From assembly GCA_016788685.1 (NCBI GenBank), contig JAEUSS010000225.1, positions 1 to 5,224 on the forward strand: a stretch of DNA of 5,224 bases, read 5' to 3'. Below the pieces are notes generated by a model that worked only from the letters and a program-made list of their open reading frames with translations, was not told the DNA's origin and did not search any database. The first letter of the stretch is position 1. Every line of letters begins with the position of its first letter. Origin of the DNA: Prolixibacteraceae bacterium (lineage in GTDB: Bacteria; Bacteroidota; Bacteroidia; Bacteroidales; Prolixibacteraceae). The position numbers and the translations under genes are program-made. Of this stretch, positions 1 to 5,224 are shown piece after piece.

Positions 1-2
1 AA

Positions 3-1346
3 GCCATCGGTCGGGTAAACGATGTGGTGGTGTTTACCACGCATGTTATTCCGGGCGATGTGGTCGACTTGCAGGTTACTAAAAAGCGGACCAAATACAT
101 GGAAGCGCGTGTTACCCGTGTGGTTACCGAATCGCCCGATCGTGTTCCTGCTTTCTGCGAACACTTTGAGGTTTGCGGCGGGTGTAAATGGCAGTTCCTT
201 CCATACGAAAAACAACTTTTCTACAAGCAGAAGCAGGTCGCCGATCAATTGAGGCGGATTGGCCGTGTTGAGCTGCCTGAAATCACTCCGATTATGGGTT
301 CGGCAAAAACAACCTTCTATCGCAATAAACTCGAATTCGGCTTTTCGAACAAACGCTGGCTGACTTACGATGAAATTGGTACCGAAGGTGCGGATATGAA
401 CAAAAATGCGCTTGGATTTCATGTGCCGGGTATGTTCGACAAGATTATCGACATTAATAAATGCTGGTTGCAGGATGACCCGTCGAACCAGATCCGGAAT
501 TTCATCAAGGCGTATGCCGACGAAAATAATCTCGAATTCTTCGATCGCCGCATTCAGTCGGGATTGCTGCGCAACATCATTGTGCGCACATCAACTACCG
601 GAGACGTGATGCTGATTGTTTCTTTCTTCCGCGAAGAAACTGAAAACCGCGAAAAATTACTGGAGCCCATTGCTGCGGCGTTCCCCCAAATCACTTCGCT
701 GATGTACGTGATCAACGAAAAAGGAAACGACACCATTACCGATCCGGATATCCTGGTTTATAAAGGGAAAGATCATATTCTGGAAGAAATGGAAGGCCTG
801 AAATTTAAAATCGGCCCGAAAAGCTTTTACCAGACCAACTCGGAGCAGGCTAATGAATTGTATAAAGTGGCCCGCGATTTTGCCGGACTCAAAGGTGACG
901 AGGTAGTTTACGATTTATACACCGGAACCGGAACGATTGCCAACTTTGTTGCCGGCCATGTGCAAAAGGTGGTGGGCATCGAATATGTTCCTGAAGCCAT
1001 CGAAGACGCTCATGTGAATTCGGAACTGAACGGAATTACCAATACCAGCTTTTTTGCAGGGGATATGAAGAAGATACTGACTTCGGAGTTTATTGCAAAA
1101 AATGGTCAGCCCGATGTCATTATTACTGATCCGCCGCGCGCCGGAATGGACGAAGATGTGGTGAAAACCATCATTGAAGCTGCCCCCGAAAAAGTGGTGT
1201 ACGTCAGTTGCAACCCTGCCACACAGGCCCGCGATCTGGCTCTGATGGACGAAGCGTATAAAGTCACCCGTATTCAGCCGGTTGATATGTTCCCGCACAC
1301 ACACCACGTGGAAAATGTGGTGCTTTTGGAAAAAAGGATCGTGTAG
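3..1346 (+). CDS. rlmD: 23S rRNA (uracil-5-)-methyltransferase RlmD (TrmA/RumA family), 5'-truncated by the window
   Basis: SAM-dependent enzyme that makes 5-methyluridine in 23S rRNA (U1939 in E. coli numbering); cytoplasmic. The frame is open to the left edge. Codons 3-23 (AIGRVND) continue the N-terminal TRAM RNA-binding domain, so the GTG at 24 is probably internal and the true start lies upstream. Numbering from that GTG, the [4Fe-4S] ligands follow the family pattern: C45-x5-C51-x2-C54, then C147 (INKCW). The methyltransferase domain shows Q270 in FYQTN, the SAM loop DLYTGTG (297-303), DPPRAG (369-374), the catalytic nucleophile C396 in SCNPAT, and the general base E430 in HHVEN. All key residues are present and the C-terminus is complete. 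The Fe-S cysteines exclude TrmA, which lacks them. The exact target uridine is inferred from the family; Bacteroidota paralogues can differ. Housekeeping gene, apparently unrelated to the downstream carbohydrate genes. Confidence 0.95.
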   Translation, partial: AIGRVNDVVVFTTHVIPGDVVDLQVTKKRTKYMEARVTRVVTESPDRVPAFCEHFEVCGGCKWQFLPYEKQLFYKQKQVADQLRRIGRVELPEITPIMGSAKTTFYRNKLEFGFSNKRWLTYDEIGTEGADMNKNALGFHVPGMFDKIIDINKCWLQDDPSNQIRNFIKAYADENNLEFFDRRIQSGLLRNIIVRTSTTGDVMLIVSFFREETENREKLLEPIAAAFPQITSLMYVINEKGNDTITDPDILVYKGKDHILEEMEGLKFKIGPKSFYQTNSEQANELYKVARDFAGLKGDEVVYDLYTGTGTIANFVAGHVQKVVGIEYVPEAIEDAHVNSELNGITNTSFFAGDMKKILTSEFIAKNGQPDVIITDPPRAGMDEDVVKTIIEAAPEKVVYVSCNPATQARDLALMDEAYKVTRIQPVDMFPHTHHVENVVLLEKRIV

Positions 1347-1354
1347 GAGAATGT

Positions 1355-1375
1355 CCGTCCGGACTTACCGGATGG
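1355..1375 (+). other. Small stem-loop just after the rlmD stop
   Basis: CCGTCCGG (1355-1362) pairs with CCGGATGG (1368-1375) around a 5-base loop. The stem is 8 bp with one G-U wobble and begins 8 bases after the rlmD stop codon. No T-run follows, so it is not a canonical intrinsic terminator by itself. It could protect the 3' end of the rlmD transcript, or it could be chance. Confidence 0.35.
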
Positions 1376-1453
1376 CTGAAGCCTAAACCATCAGAAATGT
1401 AAAATGGAGCTATCTGGATGCAGAGCTTTATCGCATTCAGGCAGAATTAGTTG

Positions 1454-1540
1454 CACCACCGATTTTTCAGATTTTCACAGATTAAGTAAATGAACGATTC
1501 TTAATCTGTGCCTGGCTGAAAAATCGGTGGTGTTGTTTTT
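1454..1540 (+). terminator. Very long two-part hairpin with a T-rich 3' flank; terminator and/or dispersed palindromic repeat
   Basis: The outer arms CACCACCGATTTTTCAG (1454-1470) and CTGAAAAATCGGTGGTG (1516-1532) are perfectly complementary over 17 bp. After a 5 x 5 internal loop (1471-1475 and 1511-1515), CACAGATTAAG (1476-1486) pairs perfectly with CTTAATCTGTG (1500-1510) around a 13-base loop. TTGTTTTT follows at 1533-1540 on the + side only; the opposite flank has no T-run, so termination of rlmD transcription is the natural reading. The structure is much longer than a normal terminator, and its CACAGATTAA core resembles dispersed palindromic repeats seen between genes in Bacteroidota. 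It may be such a repeat used as a terminator. Confidence 0.65.
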
Positions 1541-1567
1541 GGCATGCACAGCATTCCGGCCAAAATA

Positions 1568-1598
1568 TTTTAAAAATCAATTTTTCGGAATACATTTA
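1568..1598 (+). promoter_or_regulatory. Weak candidate promoter for the sulfatase gene
   Basis: TACATTTA at 1591-1598 matches the Bacteroidota -7 consensus TAnnTTTG except for the last base. A TTTT at 1568-1571, 19 bases upstream, is a poor match to the -33 TTTG element. A start around 1605 would give a leader of roughly 40 bases. The surrounding 1560-1640 stretch is clearly AT-rich compared with the coding DNA. No Shine-Dalgarno sequence precedes the ATG at 1643. Confidence 0.25.
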
Positions 1599-1642
1599 GA
1601 ACATCAATTTTACATGAATTAGCACTAACCATTAAACGAACG

Positions 1643-3340
1643 ATGAACCAGTCAAACAAACATTTAACGTTTTTTCAGCCTTATGTGTGGGCTTCAGTAC
1701 TGGCAGCAGGCATGGCTCCGGCTATTTCGGCTGCAGCTCCCGGTGAAAAGCCAAACATCATTGTTATCCTGGTCGACGACATGGGATGGTCGAGCATCGG
1801 GTGTTACGGAGGAATGATTGAAACCCCCAACCTGAATCGACTGGCCGAAAAAGGTGTGCGTTTCAGCCAGTTTTGCAATACCGCCCGTTGTTGTCCGTCG
1901 CGCGCCAGCCTTTTAACCGGTTTAAGTCCGCACGAAGCGGGCATCGGGCACATGACCTTTAAACGCATCGGCGAAAACCCGTCGGTACGCGAAGAAAGAT
2001 TGAAATTGCCTTACGAATACCGCGGATGGCTGGGTGAAACAGTGCCGACTTTGCCCGAAATGCTCCGTTCTTCAGGCTACAGTACATACATGACCGGCAA
2101 ATGGCATGTGGGCAATGATGATCAGCAGACGTGGCCAACCCAGCGGGGATTCGATCGTTTCTACGGTTTTCTGGAAGGAACATCAGATTATTTCAGCCCG
2201 CCCGATCTTCACCGCGGCAATGAGCCTGTTAAGCCCGAGGGGGCTCGTTATTACACTACCGATGCCTTTACGGGCGAAGCCATTCAGTACCTGAACGAAC
2301 ACGAGAAAGCCAACGATGATAAACCGTTTTTTCTGTACCTGGCTTATAACGCTCCTCATTTCCCGATGCAGACCATGCCCGAAGATTTCAGGAAATACCG
2401 GGGACGTTTTAAACAGGGCTGGGATGCCTTGCGCAAGGAGGTTATTGTCCGGCAGAAGCAGATGGGACTGATTCCTGAAAATACCGAACCAGCCCCCCTT
2501 CCGGGAGAAAGCAACAGGCTGGGCAGCAAAGGTAGCCCGGTTCCGGCGTGGGATTCGTTAAGTCCGGAGAAGCAGGATTCGCTTGATGCCATTATGGCCA
2601 CTTATGCGGGGATGGTCGACCGCATTGACCAGAACATTGGCAAGCTGATGGAACAACTCCGCAAAACGGGGGAACTGGACAATACGCTGATCTTCTTCCT
2701 TTCGGACAATGGTGCCGAAGCTGAAAGCCCCGTTTTCGGAACCTTTAAACTGGATAACCTCGGACAGTACGGCAAAGGCGGGAAAAACTACGGACGTGCC
2801 TGGGCAACCTTCTCGAATACTCCGTTCCGCGAATATAAACACTTCCTTCATCAGGGAGGCTCACTTACACCGCTCATTGTTCACTGGCCTTCAGGTATTC
2901 AGGCAGCATTGCAGAACAAAATTGTCAGTCAGTACGGGTTTTTGCCCGACATAACCGAGACTTGCCTCGATGTGGCCTCGGCCAAACGACCCGAGATGAT
3001 GAATGGTCGGAAGGTGCCGGTGAGTGACGGACGAAGCCTGAAAAAAGTGTTGCAGGGGCAGCAGGTCCCGGTGCATAACCTGCCCGTTTGCTGCGAACAC
3101 GAGGGCAACAGCATGGTTCGGTTTGGTCAGTGGAAGCTGGTTCGTTTCTTTTCTGAACCGTGGGAACTTTACAACATCGAAACCGATCGTGCTGAAGCGC
3201 ATAACCTGGCCGGCAAACATCCGGAAATGGTCAGGCAGCTCAGCCTTGCTTACGATCAGTGGGCCCAAAGGGTAGGTGCTCTCCCGTGGAGCGAAGCCAG
3301 GAAGTATTCGGTGTATCCCCGGGGAAAATATAATTTCTGA
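1643..3340 (+). CDS. Exported family S1 (formylglycine-dependent) sulfatase, arylsulfatase-like
   Basis: Hydrolyses sulfate esters, probably on a polysaccharide or oligosaccharide in the periplasm or at the surface. The 565 residues begin with a signal peptide: a hydrophobic stretch to about residue 31 with a likely signal peptidase I site near AISAAAP. The Cys-type sulfatase motif is C83-C-P-S-R87 with SLLTG after it; C83 is the residue converted to formylglycine by a maturase (not in this window). Other expected active-site residues are present: metal ligands D45 and D46 (LVDDMGW), K153 and H155 (GKWHVG), H239 (APHF), D355 and N356 (SDNG), and K399 followed by HQGG and TPLIVHWP. The middle segment (GWDALR near 259, then PVPAWDSLSPE near 300) resembles arylsulfatases of SulfAtlas subfamily S1_4; that subfamily is from memory and tentative. 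The C-terminus is the usual small subdomain (PWELYNIETDRAE near 506). The ATG at 1643 is supported by the signal peptide starting there. Natural substrate unknown. Confidence 0.93.
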   Translation: MNQSNKHLTFFQPYVWASVLAAGMAPAISAAAPGEKPNIIVILVDDMGWSSIGCYGGMIETPNLNRLAEKGVRFSQFCNTARCCPSRASLLTGLSPHEAGIGHMTFKRIGENPSVREERLKLPYEYRGWLGETVPTLPEMLRSSGYSTYMTGKWHVGNDDQQTWPTQRGFDRFYGFLEGTSDYFSPPDLHRGNEPVKPEGARYYTTDAFTGEAIQYLNEHEKANDDKPFFLYLAYNAPHFPMQTMPEDFRKYRGRFKQGWDALRKEVIVRQKQMGLIPENTEPAPLPGESNRLGSKGSPVPAWDSLSPEKQDSLDAIMATYAGMVDRIDQNIGKLMEQLRKTGELDNTLIFFLSDNGAEAESPVFGTFKLDNLGQYGKGGKNYGRAWATFSNTPFREYKHFLHQGGSLTPLIVHWPSGIQAALQNKIVSQYGFLPDITETCLDVASAKRPEMMNGRKVPVSDGRSLKKVLQGQQVPVHNLPVCCEHEGNSMVRFGQWKLVRFFSEPWELYNIETDRAEAHNLAGKHPEMVRQLSLAYDQWAQRVGALPWSEARKYSVYPRGKYNF

Positions 3341-3345
3341 TCGGT

Positions 3346-3401
3346 GGGTTACAGCGGCCTCATGCTGTAAGCCCGTTCAGAAGTTCAGGCATACCTGAAC
3401 G
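3346..3401 (+). other. Two stem-loops, with competing pairings, after the sulfatase stop
   Basis: TTACAGC (3349-3355) pairs with GCTGTAA (3364-3370), and GGG/CCC may extend it past a one-base bulge. GTTCAGG (3383-3389) pairs with CCTGAAC (3394-3400) around a CATA loop. CGTTCAG (3374-3380) can instead pair with CTGAACG (3395-3401), because GTTCAG occurs twice. Neither hairpin has a T-run. They lie just upstream of the strong terminator and probably structure the 3' end of the sulfatase mRNA. Confidence 0.5.
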
Positions 3402-3411
3402 TTATTCGGCA

Positions 3412-3453
3412 ACTGATCCGGTGAACTCGTCCTCACCGGATCAGTCGTTTTTT
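3412..3453 (+). terminator. Intrinsic terminator of the sulfatase gene
   Basis: ACTGATCCGGTGA (3412-3424) and TCACCGGATCAGT (3433-3445) form a perfect 13-bp stem around an 8-base loop. CG and then six T residues follow (3448-3453). This is a textbook rho-independent terminator about 70 bases after the sulfatase stop. It implies that the downstream rhamnosidase gene has its own promoter. Confidence 0.92.
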
Positions 3454-3471
3454 ATTCCAGATCATCCGGAG

Positions 3472-3504
3472 GAAGAGCGAACATAGCGAAGAAGAGCGAT
3501 ACAT
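3472..3504 (+). repeat. Short imperfect direct repeat (GAAGAGCGA-ACAT)
   Basis: GAAGAGCGAACAT (3472-3484) recurs as GAAGAGCGATACAT (3491-3504), the second copy carrying one extra T. The copies start 19 bases apart. No function is evident; this is a local duplication in the non-coding stretch. Confidence 0.5.
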
Positions 3505-3524
3505 GGACTTCAGGGGAAAAATTA

Positions 3525-3623
3525 ACCACAGAGCGAACGGAGAAAAACGCGAAGCTGGCAGCCGTTGCATGTGAACGAAACACATTAACTGTATTCTTCA
3601 CGGAGACTTCGTTGCCCTGTGGT
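3525..3623. repeat. Degenerate palindromic repeat with CACAGAG-type ends
   Basis: ACCACAG at 3525-3531 is exactly complementary to CTGTGGT at 3617-3623. Allowing one gap and a few mismatches, the arms extend to about 3543 on the left and 3607 on the right (GC-AACG-AG against CT-CGTT-GC). The left end (ACCACAGAGCGAACGGAGAA) resembles the CACAGAG-rich intergenic repeats common in many bacteria, including Bacteroidota. It is interpreted as a decayed copy of such a non-coding repeat. The family assignment is from general recognition; no search was made. Confidence 0.45.
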
Positions 3624-4094
3624 CTCCCTTTTACATCAATCACGAATCAACAACTACCCAAATAATCGGGAAATAGCAGCATGCATGCCCGAAAAGATGT
3701 GTAGTGTATGTGTTGTATATCAATAGATTACAGTCTTTTCTCCGGAAGATCAGTTTATAGTTTGAATGGTCAGCCACGGAGAGTCTGTATTTTCTGTTTC
3801 GATGCCATTGGCCGAACGGAAAATCATTCTTCATTTTTCCGGGATTTCTATGGAGAGTAATTCGGAAGCATGGTTAGTTATTTTCGGTTCGGGAACCAAA
3901 AGTAGGGCATTAGTTTTACAAAATGGATCATATTTAACTGAATATTTTATGTTTTAGAAAACATGTGAATATCGGTGGTCCGGATTCGGTCATTTGATGG
4001 CTTCGGGCCGGATATACTGGGAGCCGACACGGCAGGATGAGCCTTTGAATGAAAATGTATAAAATTGGTTTCAAACTAAATGGGAACAGTTTCG

Positions 4095-4123
4095 TTGTTT
4101 TTTTGAAAAACAAGCTAAGTTTA
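4095..4123 (+). promoter_or_regulatory. Candidate Bacteroidota-type promoter of the rhamnosidase gene
   Basis: TAAGTTTA at 4116-4123 matches TAnnTTTG at all fixed positions but the last. A TTG at 4095-4097 lies 18 bases upstream, about where the -33 element is expected. Transcription would begin near 4130 and give a short leader of roughly 20 bases to the ATG at 4152. The position after a strong terminator and directly before the gene supports it, but the motif is short and the region is AT-rich. Confidence 0.4.
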
Positions 4124-4151
4124 CATATCGAACTACTTAAACCAATATTTC

Positions 4152-5224
4152 ATGAAACAATTTGTATTCTGCGGTATTTTGCTGTGTGCTCTGTTTCCCT
4201 TCCGGAGTGTGGCGCAACAGGGACAGGCAACTCATCTGAAATGCGAATATCTGGTTAACCCGATCGGGATTGACGCCGTATCGCCCCGTTTACTCTGGCA
4301 ACAGAATGATAGACGTGAGGGGGCTGTTCAAACAGCTTGTCAGGTAATTGTTGGCACCGATTCTGTTCAGGTTTCCGGAGGAAAAGGAGACTGCTGGGAC
4401 AGCGGTAAGGCGGGCAGTTCCGGGCAGCTGGTGACCTACCAGGGAAAAGTTTTACAACCGTTTACCAAATACTACTGGACGGTTATTTTGTGGGACAAAG
4501 ATCAGAAGAAAATGAACCCGGCCCCGGTTGCCAGTTTTGAGACCGGAATGATGAAGATCGGCAACTGGAAAGGAACCTGGATTTCGGATTCGAAGGATAT
4601 TGCCCTGAAACCGGCTCCGTATTTCCGCAAGCAGTTTCAGCCTTCAGGAAAGGTGAAAAGCGCCCGCATTTACATGGCTGCTGCCGGATTGTATGAACTT
4701 TCGGTGAACGGGCAGCGTGTCGGCGACCATCGTCTCGATCCGATGTATACCCGCTATGACCGGAGGACCCTGTATGTAACTTACGATGTAACACGGCTGG
4801 TGAACTCGAAAGATGTAGTCATGGGAGTATTGTTGGGCAACGGATGGTATAACCATCAATCGACAGCGGTCTGGTACTTTGACCAGGCTCCGTGGCGCGA
4901 CCGCCCGAAGTTTTGTTTGGATCTGCGAATCACCTATCAGGATGGACGCGAGGAAGTAATCAGTTCGGGAACCGACTGGAAAACCTCGCTGAGCCCGATT
5001 ATTTTCAACAGCATTTACACCGCTGAGCATCACGATGCACGGCTCAGTCAGCCCGGCTGGGACAAGGCTGGCTTTGACGATTCAAAATGGGCGAATGTAA
5101 TTCCGGTGAATGCGCCGTCGCAGAACATCGTGGCGCAGGTTTTGCACCCGATCCGTTTTGTTGAAGAAATCGCTCCGGCCAAAGTGAACAAAATGAGCGA
5201 GGTAAAATCGGTTTATGATTTGGG
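4152..5224 (+). CDS. Exported alpha-L-rhamnosidase (GH78-type), N-terminal part, 3' end beyond the window
   Basis: Would cleave terminal alpha-L-rhamnose from glycans or glycosides. 357 complete codons are visible with no stop; family members of this layout are usually about 900 residues or more, so the catalytic barrel lies off-window. ATG 4152 begins a signal peptide (MKQFVFCGILLCALF) with a likely signal peptidase I site at SVA-QQ (after residue 21). Next is the family's N-terminal fibronectin/Ig-like module, CEYLVNPIGID (31-41), SPRLLW, DSGKAGSSGQLV, YYWTVILWD, ending at FETGMM (129-134). Then comes a Bac_rhamnosid_N-like beta domain: W139 and W143, YFRKQF (157-162), AGLYELSVNGQRVGDH (178-193), LLGNGWY (227-233), AEHHDAR (291-297, usually GEtyDAR). 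No Shine-Dalgarno sequence precedes the start. Assignment rests on recognised family motifs; the catalytic acid/base residues cannot be seen. It follows the sulfatase on the same strand, suggesting a shared sulfated, rhamnose-containing substrate. Confidence 0.88.
   Translation, partial: MKQFVFCGILLCALFPFRSVAQQGQATHLKCEYLVNPIGIDAVSPRLLWQQNDRREGAVQTACQVIVGTDSVQVSGGKGDCWDSGKAGSSGQLVTYQGKVLQPFTKYYWTVILWDKDQKKMNPAPVASFETGMMKIGNWKGTWISDSKDIALKPAPYFRKQFQPSGKVKSARIYMAAAGLYELSVNGQRVGDHRLDPMYTRYDRRTLYVTYDVTRLVNSKDVVMGVLLGNGWYNHQSTAVWYFDQAPWRDRPKFCLDLRITYQDGREEVISSGTDWKTSLSPIIFNSIYTAEHHDARLSQPGWDKAGFDDSKWANVIPVNAPSQNIVAQVLHPIRFVEEIAPAKVNKMSEVKSVYDL

Larger units (their letters stand above)
3454..4094. 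other. Long non-coding stretch between sulfatase and rhamnosidase genes
   Basis: Apart from the repeats listed within 3472-3623, I see no convincing gene here. From about 3640 on it is AT-rich with scattered stops in all frames. The longest + frame (3766-3957) has no ribosome-binding site and no recognisable motif. After its TAG the same frame stays open for 34 more codons to a TAA at 4060-4062, which could be a gene relic but is weak evidence. A short palindrome GCATGCATGC lies at 3679-3688. No tRNA, rRNA or CRISPR structure was recognised. Confidence 0.6.

Noticed and set aside
24..26. GTG at 24 as the true start of rlmD
   Set aside because: The in-frame codons before it (AIGRVND) continue the TRAM domain, and starting here would cut that domain; the gene starts upstream of the window.
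915..1307. Minus-strand open frame of 130 codons inside rlmD
   Set aside because: It lies wholly within the strongly supported rlmD frame and has no recognisable motif; antisense shadow.
2558..3268. Several minus-strand open frames inside the sulfatase gene
   Set aside because: All overlap a complete sulfatase with intact catalytic residues and carry no motifs of their own.
3452..3834. Two minus-strand open frames of about 63 codons in the gap
   Set aside because: They cross the palindromic repeat and AT-rich sequence, show no ribosome-binding site or known motif, and look like chance frames through repeat DNA.
3454..4151. Possible CRISPR array, tRNA or riboswitch in the long gap
   Set aside because: There are no regularly spaced repeats, no cloverleaf with a recognisable anticodon arm, and no riboswitch consensus that I can identify.
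4049..4258. Plus-strand open frame of 69 codons overlapping the rhamnosidase start
   Set aside because: It is in another frame from the rhamnosidase and runs across the candidate promoter and the signal-peptide codons; its translation has no recognisable features.
4483..5033. Two minus-strand open frames of 103 and 129 codons
   Set aside because: Both lie antisense to the rhamnosidase N-terminal domains, whose family motifs are clear; shadows.

Overview
The window looks like chromosomal DNA of a Bacteroidota (Bacteroidetes) bacterium. This rests on three things. The start codons have no Shine-Dalgarno sequence. The putative promoters resemble the TAnnTTTG type of that phylum. A secreted sulfatase and a secreted GH78-type alpha-L-rhamnosidase sit side by side, as in polysaccharide-utilisation loci. 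A marine or sediment member of the Marinilabiliales (Prolixibacteraceae-like) would fit, but this is an impression and the sequence does not prove it.

Layout, all on the + strand. (1) Positions 3-1346 hold a 5'-truncated housekeeping gene for the iron-sulfur 23S rRNA m5U methyltransferase RlmD. (2) Positions 1347-1642 are intergenic. They hold a small stem-loop just after the rlmD stop, then a very long hairpin (17-bp perfect outer stem plus 11-bp perfect inner stem) followed by a T-rich run, then an AT-rich leader with a weak promoter candidate. (3) Positions 1643-3340 hold a complete 565-residue exported family S1 sulfatase with an intact CCPSR formylglycine motif. (4) Positions 3341-4151 are about 810 bases without a convincing gene. 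They hold a hairpin cluster, a clear intrinsic terminator (3412-3453), a degenerate CACAGAG-type palindromic repeat, AT-rich filler and a promoter candidate just before the next gene. (5) From 4152 to the window edge is the N-terminal third or so of an exported alpha-L-rhamnosidase. This gene is open at its 3' end and easy to miss because no stop codon lies in the window.

Functional reading. rlmD is an unrelated core gene at the border of a carbohydrate-degradation locus. The sulfatase and the rhamnosidase could act together in the periplasm or at the cell surface on a sulfated, rhamnose-containing glycan (an ulvan-like or other sulfated rhamnan), the sulfatase removing sulfate so that the glycosidase can reach rhamnosyl ends. 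The strong terminator between them means they are probably separate transcription units. The shared substrate is inferred from adjacency only. I found no clear novel system. The most unusual items are the non-coding palindromic structures and the variant AEHHDAR motif in the rhamnosidase.
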